DNA of 64,000 nucleotides, taken from contig CAMVAT010000002.1 of NCBI GenBank assembly GCA_947165505.1, forward strand, positions 112,678 to 176,677, read 5' to 3'. The stretch is from an uncultured Prevotellaceae bacterium (GTDB lineage: Bacteria; Bacteroidota; Bacteroidia; Bacteroidales; Bacteroidaceae). The notes below the pieces were generated by a model. The model worked only from the letters and a program-made list of their open reading frames with translations, was not told the origin of the DNA and did not search any database. Shown here piece after piece: positions 26,927-35,300 of this stretch. The first letter of the stretch is position 1, and the number at the start of each line of letters is the position of its first letter. Both the position numbers and the translations under genes were made by a program.

Positions 26927-29323
26927 TTAGTTTTCTTCGTATTTGAAGATGGTGTCGCCTACAGTGAAGGTGTCGCCGTTGGAGAGGATGGCGGGTTTGC
27001 CCACCGCCAATTCGAAACGACTGTTGTAGAGCACCCCGGGTGCCAGCGACTTGATCATGGGCAACTGCTTGGCCGTATCTACGAACAACTGCACATGCTC
27101 TTTCGCCACTTTATTGCTTTTCTCCCAGTTCATCTGTATCTCGCACTCACCCGTCATACCTATCGACACCTTATTGCCCACCTTCATCCACTTATGGATA
27201 GGAATACGCTGGTTGGCCTTGATGCCATTCTGTATGACGAGGAAGAACTTCTCTGCCAGAAGTCTGACAGTAACGAGCGAGGCACCGAGACCGCCACCAT
27301 AGATGATGAAGTCGAGCAACATATTAAGCCACCCGTACTTACTGCCCGAGACAGAAGAGAAGTAGAGCACCACGAATCCGATGACTGCCGACACGAGACC
27401 TCCGAGCAAAGCACTCTTCATAGGTATGGTAGATTTGATGGTCAGGCTCAGCGACAGGCATACAGAGAAAAGGAGATATGCGGGCAGCGAGCAATACCAT
27501 GGGATATATGTGGTATTGACCGCCGACAGCAGCACACAGAAGATAAACGCGCCCAGTGCGAACGCAAGCATACCGATAACAGCCGAGAGGAGCGACAAGC
27601 CCACAATCTTGAGGTATATCATCGCGTTTTTATTTCTGTACTCATCAAAATATCGGAAGATGAGAGACAGGAAGAAACCGAGCAGCAAGCCGATGGAGAG
27701 GAACGCCGATGTTTTGTTGACACAATCGCCGAACAGATTAGAGTATTGCTCGTCGTTGGTGAATCCCGCCTTGACAATGATTTCGGCGAGCGGCTTAAAC
27801 AGTCCGCGCCCAGTGAGTTCGAAGACCACCCAGCTGATCAGTCCTGCGAAGATGCCCGCGAACGTCTGGTAGCAGTCTCTGAGCGATGCCGCCGAGAAGA
27901 GCGACTTCCACTCCACGTGGTCTTGTATGCCCTCCTTGCAGTTCTGTCCGTACTCGGCACACTTATATCCGTTCGACTTCCAGCAGCCCACGTGCATGAT
28001 ATGTCTGCATTTAGTCACCACCAACTGTCCGGGTTGGATATCCTGCTTACAGAAATGACAAATACGCCTGTTGACATTGGCCTCGGGCACATATTTCTTG
28101 TAATATTTCGCATTGAACGCCTTCGACTTAATCCACGGAATGAGCACCTTCATCACGAGGAAGAAGAACAGCATGGTGAGCAGCGCCACCAGCAAAGCGA
28201 TGACATACTTCATTGCCGTCTCGCTTCCCGTCTCCTCTTGTGCGGGCCAAGGGTTTTCAGCCGAGCCGATGGAGAACTCCCCCTCGCCCACTTTCGAGCC
28301 CTTCCATTCCGCCTCATATCCTACGCGCCCGTTATAGACCCGTCCATCAGTGGCCTTATAGGTGAACGCATAGTCGTACATGGCATCTTTGACCGCCTGT
28401 TCAAACTCCGACATCACCGTATTCATATTGTCAGACGGGCGGTAGGCACCCGACCGTTCGGCCACGACCGTGCCCGTAGAGTCGCGCACCTGAGAGATAC
28501 CTTGGAGAATCGCCTTCACGTTAGGATCTTCGCCGTTGCCGGTATAGTAAAGTGCGAACACCTTGGGCATGATGTTGTGTTTATCGTTTTGGAAATCGGT
28601 CACCTCGATGAATCCGATGTTCTCGTCATGAGGTCTGACCCGGCTGTCGGTAAACACGAAGAGCACGTTCTTATCCTGATTGAGCTGTGCGCGTTGTGCG
28701 ATGTCTTTATTCTTTTGGTATCCCGCCTGCAGTTTCGCCTCTTTCTCGAGTTCCGCATCCTTGGCATTGAACTCAGCGAGTTTGGAGTAGATGGCACCAT
28801 AGAAGAATTTATTGGTAGCCGTCTTCATCAGTTCCTCTTTCATCTGCTGATAATTGTCGGCCGTGACAGGGACGCTGTTCGTCACCTCGTCGCCGAAGAA
28901 CGACAGATATACGCAGCCTTGCGGCGCACTCTGCACGAGATGGCCCACAGCCTCAAAGATCTTCTCTTTGCCATCGTCGGCGATACTCTTATCCACCAGC
29001 ACCGAGAAAGTATAGTCGGCAGGTATTCTCTCTCCCGACTTCAGCGCCTCTATTTTCGCGTTGGCCGCAGGTATGATGGCACCATCCTCCTTGACCACAA
29101 GATAGTTCTGCAGTTCACTTTCGGCTATCTCGGCATTGCGTTTTCTATCGCCGTCGATGATACGGAAATAAAGTGTGATGTCATCCTTGCCCGTGACATA
29201 TTCGTATTTCTTGTCACAGAATTCTATACGCTGCACATTCTGCGCCAGCATAGCCGAAACGCCCGCCATCATCAGGGCGGCCATCAGTGCGATTTTCACT
29301 TTCATCATTTGTTTCTTACCCAT
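26927..29323 (-). CDS. Membrane protein with vWA, RING-like and FHA domains
   Basis: 798 residues from ATG 29323; the frame extends 64 codons upstream but inside the JAB gene, with no signal peptide there. Signal peptide about 1-27 (MLAQ), periplasmic vWA-like domain about 103-290 (SVLVDKS in place of DxSxS, VLFVFTDS), transmembrane helix about 371-395, then a cytosolic treble-clef finger at 422-462: Cys422, Cys425, Cys439, His441, His444, Cys447, Cys455, Cys462. The C-x2-C, C-x-H-x2-H-x2-C order is RING-like; the last pair (Cys-x6-Cys) is unusual. Several more transmembrane helices follow (about 480-690), and the last 90 residues form an FHA domain (VSIGMTGECEIQM, HVQLFV, LSNGDTFTVGD). It overlaps the JAB gene by 19 nt. 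An E3-like or membrane-anchor role is inference. Confidence 0.82.
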   Translation of the reverse strand: MGKKQMMKVKIALMAALMMAGVSAMLAQNVQRIEFCDKKYEYVTGKDDITLYFRIIDGDRKRNAEIAESELQNYLVVKEDGAIIPAANAKIEALKSGERIPADYTFSVLVDKSIADDGKEKIFEAVGHLVQSAPQGCVYLSFFGDEVTNSVPVTADNYQQMKEELMKTATNKFFYGAIYSKLAEFNAKDAELEKEAKLQAGYQKNKDIAQRAQLNQDKNVLFVFTDSRVRPHDENIGFIEVTDFQNDKHNIMPKVFALYYTGNGEDPNVKAILQGISQVRDSTGTVVAERSGAYRPSDNMNTVMSEFEQAVKDAMYDYAFTYKATDGRVYNGRVGYEAEWKGSKVGEGEFSIGSAENPWPAQEETGSETAMKYVIALLVALLTMLFFFLVMKVLIPWIKSKAFNAKYYKKYVPEANVNRRICHFCKQDIQPGQLVVTKCRHIMHVGCWKSNGYKCAEYGQNCKEGIQDHVEWKSLFSAASLRDCYQTFAGIFAGLISWVVFELTGRGLFKPLAEIIVKAGFTNDEQYSNLFGDCVNKTSAFLSIGLLLGFFLSLIFRYFDEYRNKNAMIYLKIVGLSLLSAVIGMLAFALGAFIFCVLLSAVNTTYIPWYCSLPAYLLFSVCLSLSLTIKSTIPMKSALLGGLVSAVIGFVVLYFSSVSGSKYGWLNMLLDFIIYGGGLGASLVTVRLLAEKFFLVIQNGIKANQRIPIHKWMKVGNKVSIGMTGECEIQMNWEKSNKVAKEHVQLFVDTAKQLPMIKSLAPGVLYNSRFELAVGKPAILSNGDTFTVGDTIFKYEEN

Positions 29324-31554
29324 GATATTAAGTCTTCTAATTTTTGCTCTCCATAAAAATGCCCGTCGATGCACAGTTCCTGTCTTAGCACGGGAATGGT
29401 ATTGATGACCCCGTCGGCCGAGGAATAGACCATGACAAACTTCAGCAGTCCGATAAAGGGAGCCACGGCTTTTTTCACAGACGGCAGACTGGCATGCGGC
29501 GACACGACGACACATCCCATGAGTTGCAGATTCTGCATCTGCGGCTGACTGCTGATGCGCTCGACGGTGAATGTCGTCTGCTCATTGGTCTCCGACATCG
29601 ACCCGTGCACGAACCCAACCAGTCCGCCCTCTTGGTGCCCCGTGATTTGCTGCAGTTCTATCACCGCCTGCCCGTTGATCATGATGCTATGACAATCGGT
29701 GAGCCGTGCTGCGGCATGGCTGAGGATATCAATATAGTCTGTAGCAGGGGGCTGAGGGGTCTGAGGAGGTTGAGGAGGGGTCATGGGCCGATTGGGGATA
29801 ATGGGCTGATGAGGTTGTGCGGGTTGCTGTGGTGCAACCGATTGTGGTACAGTCGGTTGTGGTGAAACAGATTGTGGTGCAGCCGGCATTTGTGTCTGCT
29901 GTTGTGTTTTTCTTTCGCTCTCCACCGCCCAATGGTAAAGTTTCTCAAGCGAGTACATCCGCTTGATATCATTTTTCGAACTGATGAAACCGTCTTTCTT
30001 AAACACGAAAACACCCAACTGCTGACCCTTGGTCAGGATATCCACCACAATGGCCGTGAGGAAATGCGGATGAGTGGGATGTTTGAGTTGGTGATGCACC
30101 GAAGTGTCGGCATTACTGAAGAAGACGCCCAGTCCCGGATGCGAGTGCACCCAGCACGTCAGGTCGTACTGCAGGTTGGTCTGTGCCCTGAGTTTTCTGA
30201 GTCGTCCTGTAGCCCTCAGTTTGATTTTGCCGCCGAAATTGAGTTCGTATTCTTGGAACACGGCATCGTCGCCGGGCATGACCACCTCTTCGAGCGACAC
30301 GTCATACTCTTGCGTCTGCGGATGATACACCCATCGTCCGAGCACCATACACCCATTTTCATTGGGGTTGGGCGACTGGCTCAGGTCTTGTGCATACATC
30401 TCGTATATCTCTTTGACACACGAGTTTTTGAGATAGATGCGCCTGACGGCTGCGAAGTCGCAAAACTCAGGCACCTCGATGGGCAGATAAGCAGGGTTGT
30501 TGACCACATCATCGAGGCTTTGGCGTTTCAGCACCGTCGTGGTTGTACGTCTGACAACGATGCCCGGCTCCGCCCCGCCTTTCGGTTGCTGATAGGCATT
30601 TGACGGAGTGCGCTTCACAGGCGCTGGTCCTGCGGGTTTCTTTCTCTTCACCAGCCACACCAGCAGAGGTATCAGCAGCAGTGCCCCGCCTACACAGAGA
30701 GCGATAGGCAGCCACTTCACCGATTTGTTTTTTACCGTAGGCGGCGTGATGCCCAGTTCGTTTTCCAAGAGACTGAGCGCCTCCTCGCGCTGGTCCAGTT
30801 TCTGCGAGGCGATTTCTGCCAGTTTCTCCTCACACTGCTGGCGGTCGTTGACCCCGTTCTTATATCTGCTGAGGAACTTGCCGATCAGCGTCTCAATGTC
30901 GTCGCGGTGCTGTTGCAGCACCTCACGTTCGGCCTTGGCATACGAGTCCAGTTCATTCTGAGCGATATAGGCATCTTTGTCGGCCGAGCTGCGCAGCGTC
31001 GTGATATGCAGGTCGATGGTGTTTTTAAACGTCGTGACGGCATTATCGGCATAATACGCATCGGCAGCGAGGAAACGGTCGAAATCGCTGACAGCCGTCT
31101 CGCTGCTGACGGGCGTGAGCGACTGCGCCGGTACGATAGGCACCGAGGGAGAGGAAGCATTGTCGTGCGACTCTTTGTTTTTAGGTCTCGCCTCTGCTTG
31201 CTGTTCCCGTCCGTCGTCCGTCTCTTTTTTGGCTTTCTCCGGTTCCGGCACATACGAAGGGTTGTGAGCCTTCCACACGCGTTCGCAGTCAGCCTTATCC
31301 CAGGCCACAATCACCCGGCCGTCTCTGACCACCTCGATACGTCCCGGTTGGTTGGTGCCGAGACGCGCAGGGTCGTCGGCCGTCTTTTGCAGATCGACAA
31401 ACATCGCCGTCGAGGGCGACGTCACCTCCACGCGCAGGGTCACCGAGGGTGAGTCTTTCGAACTTTTCTTCCCGTCGTAAGGCTGTGCCAGACACTGCGA
31501 GACCGCCATGACCAGCACGACGATGCCCCCCATGTACTTGAAACGCTGTTTCAT
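29305..31554 (-). CDS. Membrane-anchored JAMM (JAB/MPN) metalloprotease, ubiquitin-like deconjugase candidate
   Basis: 749 residues: signal peptide (1-24), periplasmic region with a helical coiled part (160-265), a transmembrane helix at about 281-303, then the cytosol. The JAMM signature is complete: Glu399, then HSHPG (His470, His472), Ser480 and Asp483. A Gln/Pro-rich linker and a second domain of about 145 residues end the protein. JAMM enzymes cut after the C-terminal glycine of ubiquitin-like proteins. The start codon overlaps the stop of the coiled-coil gene by 4 nt and the end overlaps the RING gene by 19 nt, so the three are probably translationally coupled. Its membrane anchoring is unusual among bacterial JAB proteins. 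Confidence 0.88.
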   Translation of the reverse strand: MKQRFKYMGGIVVLVMAVSQCLAQPYDGKKSSKDSPSVTLRVEVTSPSTAMFVDLQKTADDPARLGTNQPGRIEVVRDGRVIVAWDKADCERVWKAHNPSYVPEPEKAKKETDDGREQQAEARPKNKESHDNASSPSVPIVPAQSLTPVSSETAVSDFDRFLAADAYYADNAVTTFKNTIDLHITTLRSSADKDAYIAQNELDSYAKAEREVLQQHRDDIETLIGKFLSRYKNGVNDRQQCEEKLAEIASQKLDQREEALSLLENELGITPPTVKNKSVKWLPIALCVGGALLLIPLLVWLVKRKKPAGPAPVKRTPSNAYQQPKGGAEPGIVVRRTTTTVLKRQSLDDVVNNPAYLPIEVPEFCDFAAVRRIYLKNSCVKEIYEMYAQDLSQSPNPNENGCMVLGRWVYHPQTQEYDVSLEEVVMPGDDAVFQEYELNFGGKIKLRATGRLRKLRAQTNLQYDLTCWVHSHPGLGVFFSNADTSVHHQLKHPTHPHFLTAIVVDILTKGQQLGVFVFKKDGFISSKNDIKRMYSLEKLYHWAVESERKTQQQTQMPAAPQSVSPQPTVPQSVAPQQPAQPHQPIIPNRPMTPPQPPQTPQPPATDYIDILSHAAARLTDCHSIMINGQAVIELQQITGHQEGGLVGFVHGSMSETNEQTTFTVERISSQPQMQNLQLMGCVVVSPHASLPSVKKAVAPFIGLLKFVMVYSSADGVINTIPVLRQELCIDGHFYGEQKLEDLISWVRNK

Positions 31555-33020
31555 ATCTTTATGTCTTTATTGTCTCTATTGCCACCCTTGGCAGGTTGCT
31601 GTGGGTTGCTTCTGTTCACCTTCGACTTCACTTGATAGGTTTTACCACCGATGACGACCGTCTTGGTAGTGGGCGTGGGGGAGCCAGATTTTCCGGGGGT
31701 TGCGGGGGAGCCGGATTTTCCGGAATTTCCGGAGATTCCGGATTCTCCGGTATTTCCGGAGTTACCGGGGTTACCGGGTTCTCCGGGGGTGCCTTGCATC
31801 CTCTGTTTGAGAGCCTCCTCCGCCTTCTGTGTCTGCTGTTTGATTGCTTCCTGAGTGCGTTTTTTGGCCTCTTCCTCGGCTTTTTTCAGTGCATTCGCCT
31901 GCATCGCCTCCATATTCTTGAGGTTTTTCAGTCCCCTGAAATGCTGGAGTACCTGATTGCCGATGAATCCGAGGATAGCGAGGGCGATACCCCCGATAAT
32001 CATCCACAGGTTACGGCTTTGAGCCTTGTCGGCATCCGCCTTTTGTTGGGCAGCTATAGAGTCGTTTTTCGCCTGTTCTTTATCCTTGGCCGTCTGTTCC
32101 AGTTCAGCCTTCTTGCCATAACTGTCATTGAGTGCTTGGTTGACCTTGCCTCTGAGTTCAGGGTCGGCGATTTTCGAACTGAGCGCATTGAGTTGATTGA
32201 TGGCTCCCATGATATTCTCCGATAGCGTGCTGCCATTCTCCATCGGCATCAGCTGTTCGATACGCTCCATGAGAATTTTCGCCTCCTCGTCGGGCGACAG
32301 TCCAGAGGCGCCGCCGCCTCCGAGCCCCTCCTCGCCGAGTGCGCCACCGCCCTCAACGAAACTCTGTCCGCCGCCTTCTTCCACCACCTCTTGCTCATAA
32401 CCCACCTCTTCGCGGTAGCCCACGATCTTACGCCCGTCGGGACCCACTGTACCAGCGGGAGCCGCCGTCGAGCCGCCACCGCCATTCGCCGCAGCAGCTG
32501 AAGCCTTCAGTTTGACTTTCAGTTCGCTGCATTTGGCAAAGACATGATAGCTGCCCGTGGATTTCATTTTCAGCAGGTTGAAAGAGCTCTCATGGCTGGC
32601 CAGATAGATGGGGATAGACACCTCAGCCTGCGAGTTCTGCCCCACCTCGAACGAGAGCGAAGGCATATCCTCAGGGTGTAAGATGAAGAAACCGTCTGAC
32701 GAGCGTTGGTAATTGACCCCGTCGGGCACCTTGAACGGCTTGGTCGATTGTCCCTCGAAGTCCACCCCCTTGGCACTGTTTTTATCGAAGAACACCGGCA
32801 CCACCTTCGTCAGGTCGGGGTATTTCTTCTTATTCGTCTTACCGAGGAGTTTTCGAGCATTGACAAACTCGACTTTCGCCTTACCTCCGCTGACGGTCAC
32901 GTTGTATGAGACGATGAGCTGGTCGCCCGCCGTGGTTCTGACGGTATCAGTCACAGCGGAGGCCGCCAGGCAGCAGAGCCAGGCGACGACCGTCATCATC
33001 ACCTTAGCGCAATGTGTCAT
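31551..33020 (-). CDS. Exported/membrane protein with coiled coil and collagen-like tail
   Basis: 489 residues: signal peptide (about 1-23), beta-domain (about 25-170), a Gly/Glu-rich linker, helical coiled-coil part (about 235-325), transmembrane helix about 326-346 (MIIGGIALAILGFIG), then a Lys/Glu/Gln coiled coil and a collagen-like Gly-X-Y run (GTPGEPGNPGNSGNTGESG and on) of about 15 triplets in the last third. A basic tail ends it. The beta-domain resembles the first half of the 357-aa protein encoded upstream (IPIYLASH against LPVYVGTF), so they may be paralogous. The role is unknown; overlap with the flanking genes by 4 nt argues for a complex with the JAB and E2 products. Confidence 0.6.
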   Translation of the reverse strand: MTHCAKVMMTVVAWLCCLAASAVTDTVRTTAGDQLIVSYNVTVSGGKAKVEFVNARKLLGKTNKKKYPDLTKVVPVFFDKNSAKGVDFEGQSTKPFKVPDGVNYQRSSDGFFILHPEDMPSLSFEVGQNSQAEVSIPIYLASHESSFNLLKMKSTGSYHVFAKCSELKVKLKASAAAANGGGGSTAAPAGTVGPDGRKIVGYREEVGYEQEVVEEGGGQSFVEGGGALGEEGLGGGGASGLSPDEEAKILMERIEQLMPMENGSTLSENIMGAINQLNALSSKIADPELRGKVNQALNDSYGKKAELEQTAKDKEQAKNDSIAAQQKADADKAQSRNLWMIIGGIALAILGFIGNQVLQHFRGLKNLKNMEAMQANALKKAEEEAKKRTQEAIKQQTQKAEEALKQRMQGTPGEPGNPGNSGNTGESGISGNSGKSGSPATPGKSGSPTPTTKTVVIGGKTYQVKSKVNRSNPQQPAKGGNRDNKDIKI

Positions 33021-34090
33021 TTGATGCTGTTGATTTTGTTATACGCCTTATTGATGGCCGATTGTTTATTCTTCTTTCTGCCGTGGCTGTGGTTGTTGTA
33101 GCAGTTGTACAGCGCGCTGACCGATGGCATCACTTTTCTCTTGGTAGCCGCCCTGTCGCTACTGTTATATATCTGCACGTAGTAGTCGTTGAGTTGCTGG
33201 TTGATTTGCGCCTCTGAATAGTTCTTGTAACCACAATTGGCATTGGGGTCGGTGTTATGCTCTACACGTCCGCCGCCGCCACCGCCGCCATTATTGCTTC
33301 TCGAACCATCGTGCTTGCTGCACACCCCTTCGTTGAAGGTCAGCGCTTGCAACTGGTCGATGAGGTTTTGGTAGTTTTGGTGTGTTTGCAGACTGCCCGC
33401 CCACTTGTCGCGTTGTTTTTCGAGCTGCGCCACCAGTTTGTCTATTTCCTTTTGCAGGTTTTGTTTTTGCGAGGCCGCCTTGGGCTTATGCTTCGAACTG
33501 GTGCAGATGACGGTGCCATTGACTTTCTTGACCAGTTTCTCCACCTGTTCTTTCAGTTTTGAGTATTCCGAAGGTCCCCCCTTGCCGGCTTTGACATAGA
33601 GCGTGAACACCTCTTGGTTCATCAGGATGATTTCCTTTCGCTTGCTGTTTTTGAACGTGCCCACATACACCGGCAGTTTGCAAGCCATCTCCTCGCCGCT
33701 GGGGATGCTGAGCACAGGGAGTTGTTCCTTGCATTGCGGCTCCACTTTCAGCACCTTTTTTAGTCCCTCATAGGGGATGATCTCATCGTGGAAATACTTA
33801 TCGGGAATGATCTTGTCTTTTTTGAGTTCCTTTTTCAGTTTTTTCCCTTCCTCGCTATACTCATGCGCGAAGAAGAGCAGCACCTGCTCGTCGTCGAGGT
33901 TCTCCACTTCGACACGCACATTGGCATAGCCCTCGACATTGGGAGCTTCGAGTGAGACGAAGACATTCATCATCCCGTTGAACTGAGCGTGGGCAGAAGG
34001 CTTCTGCTCTGTCACTTCCACGTGTTGTTCTTGCGCGTATGTGGCAAGACAAGGCAACAGGATTGCCATCCATATCCAAATCTTTCTCAT
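33017..34090 (-). CDS. Exported protein with beta-domain and coiled coil, unknown function
   Basis: 357 residues: signal peptide MRKIWIWMAILLPCLATYAQ, a beta-sandwich-like domain about 37-190 (VFVSLEAPNV, NVRVEVENLDDEQVLLFFAHEY), a coiled coil about 210-250 (KQNLQKEIDKLVAQLEKQ), a Gly-rich linker and a basic C-terminus with Asn, His and Tyr repeats. The gene overlaps the E2 gene and the next membrane gene by 4 nt each, so it belongs to the same translationally coupled unit. No known family is recognised. The placement outside the cytoplasm suggests a periplasmic part of the envelope-spanning machinery. Confidence 0.6.
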   Translation of the reverse strand: MRKIWIWMAILLPCLATYAQEQHVEVTEQKPSAHAQFNGMMNVFVSLEAPNVEGYANVRVEVENLDDEQVLLFFAHEYSEEGKKLKKELKKDKIIPDKYFHDEIIPYEGLKKVLKVEPQCKEQLPVLSIPSGEEMACKLPVYVGTFKNSKRKEIILMNQEVFTLYVKAGKGGPSEYSKLKEQVEKLVKKVNGTVICTSSKHKPKAASQKQNLQKEIDKLVAQLEKQRDKWAGSLQTHQNYQNLIDQLQALTFNEGVCSKHDGSRSNNGGGGGGGRVEHNTDPNANCGYKNYSEAQINQQLNDYYVQIYNSSDRAATKRKVMPSVSALYNCYNNHSHGRKKNKQSAINKAYNKINSIK

Positions 34091-34773
34091 ATCTTCAGTT
34101 TCTTTTTAGGTTTCGGCGGTGTGGGTCGTTGAGGAGTCTGTGGCTGTGCAGCCGGTGCCTGAGGTTGCGGTTCCGGCTTAGGAGGCTCCGGTTCAGTGGT
34201 CGCCTGTATGAATTTCGTCCAGCCATTGGGCTCGCCCTCATCGCGCACCCATTCTGCCACATTCTGGTCTTCGGGATAGGGATACGTGTTTTGGGCGTGA
34301 TAGAGCTGGTATTTCAGGTAGCGTTCCACTCTGAGTATCAAGTCTTTGAGCGATGCGAGCACCCCCATTTCCTTGATGGTGAGACAGACATGGCCCTTGA
34401 AGCTTCCCGAGTAGCGGATATTGGGGTGCCAGATGTCGGAGCGGAAGGTGAAGATGGGGTTGCCGTCGGCCGACGGATAGTTGTTGGGGAGCACGATGCT
34501 CATCTTGTGCAGGAATCCGAAGATGGGTTTTCTGGGCGGAGGTGTGTCTTCCACACCGATGATAGACTTCACCCGATACCATATCTCGTATTCGGTGGGC
34601 AGTCCCATCACGTTTTTGCGTCGGATGATATATGATAAAGAGGGCTGGTGTGGATTGGCTGCATTTTCTCTGCGTTTGTTGCAGAGGTTGTCAATCTCTT
34701 TCCACTCCTGCCATAGGCGCGCATCGCGGCCTTTGAGGTCTTTGCGACTGAAATTGCTGATTGCTTCGTTCAT
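34087..34773 (-). CDS. E2-like ubiquitin-conjugating (UBC-fold) protein
   Basis: 228 residues. The UBC core spans about 15-165: the YP turn at NNYPSADGNPIFTFRSDIW, HPNI at 116-119, and the candidate active Cys130 in GHVCLTI, 12 residues after the Asn, the spacing seen in genuine E2 enzymes (HPNI...G.ICL). It has no signal peptide or membrane helix and ends in a 40-residue Pro/Gln/Lys-rich tail. E2 proteins accept the ubiquitin-like protein from E1 on this Cys and pass it to a target. The Ubl gene is directly upstream (53 bp) and the exported 357-aa protein gene overlaps its end by 4 nt. Activity is unproven, but the key residues are intact. Confidence 0.88.
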   Translation of the reverse strand: MNEAISNFSRKDLKGRDARLWQEWKEIDNLCNKRRENAANPHQPSLSYIIRRKNVMGLPTEYEIWYRVKSIIGVEDTPPPRKPIFGFLHKMSIVLPNNYPSADGNPIFTFRSDIWHPNIRYSGSFKGHVCLTIKEMGVLASLKDLILRVERYLKYQLYHAQNTYPYPEDQNVAEWVRDEGEPNGWTKFIQATTEPEPPKPEPQPQAPAAQPQTPQRPTPPKPKKKLKI

Positions 34774-34815
34774 GATTTAGAGGTGAGAGGTATGAGGTAA
34801 GAGGTATGAGGGTTG
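34774..34815. repeat. gaggtga/gaggtat heptamer repeats
   Basis: Tandem 7-bp units fill the spacer between the Ubl and E2 genes. Confidence 0.65.
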
Positions 34816-34826
34816 AGAAGTGTCTT

Positions 34827-35147
34827 TTACCCAGCGATAGGTATGGAGATGAGGTGCAGGTGGTCGCCGGGCTGGATGTTGTAGTCAACGAGTGCCATCT
34901 CGCGCCCCTCGTCGTCTTCAAACTCGAGGATGACATCCTCGTCGTCGATGACCTGTCCCATGACGTACTGCACGGGATTGCCGCCGCCGTCCATTTTGGG
35001 GAGTTCAAACACTTGCACAATGCTATTGATCTGGTCACGTATGGTTTTATTGGGGTCAGACACTTTCACTTCGACCTCCTCATAGGAGGTGCCGTCGATG
35101 GTGAGGTTGATGATGAATTCTTCATCGTAATAAGCTTGATTGTCCAT
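34827..35147 (-). CDS. Ubiquitin-like (beta-grasp) protein ending in glycine
   Basis: 106 residues, acidic, no signal peptide. The middle has beta-grasp character: two strands (FIINLTIDGTSYEEVEVKVSDP), a helix (TIRDQINSIVQVFEL), and the final strands (ALVDYNIQPGDHLHLISIPIAG). The protein stops right after a Gly, so no protease is needed to expose the residue that an E1 would adenylate. YukD-like and other bacterial Ubl proteins look like this. It opens the E2/JAB/RING gene unit, with the PAAR-like gene upstream. A purely structural beta-grasp role cannot be excluded, but the nearby E1, E2 and JAB argue for a modifier. Confidence 0.8.
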   Translation of the reverse strand: MDNQAYYDEEFIINLTIDGTSYEEVEVKVSDPNKTIRDQINSIVQVFELPKMDGGGNPVQYVMGQVIDDEDVILEFEDDEGREMALVDYNIQPGDHLHLISIPIAG

Positions 35148-35300
35148 AGTATTGAGGTTTTTAAAATATTTTTATAGAGGGGATATAAATATAGATAGAA
35201 TAGACGTAATTGTTCCGAGTCATCAAAAGAACATTTTAGATGAAAAACTCTCTGGAATGTTAGAAGAAATATTGTCTCCCATAAAAAAGATCATAACGAA

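Noticed and set aside
26924..29356. 810-aa frame on the + strand
   Set aside because: It lies antisense to the vWA/RING/FHA gene, which has a signal peptide, helices and domains; the + frame has a biased composition and no motif.
25657..35147. Antiphage Bil (BilABCD) system
   Set aside because: Bil systems are compact four-gene operons with soluble proteins; here the E1 is far from the Ubl/E2 genes, the JAB is a membrane protein, and T6SS genes are interspersed. A defence role cannot be fully excluded.
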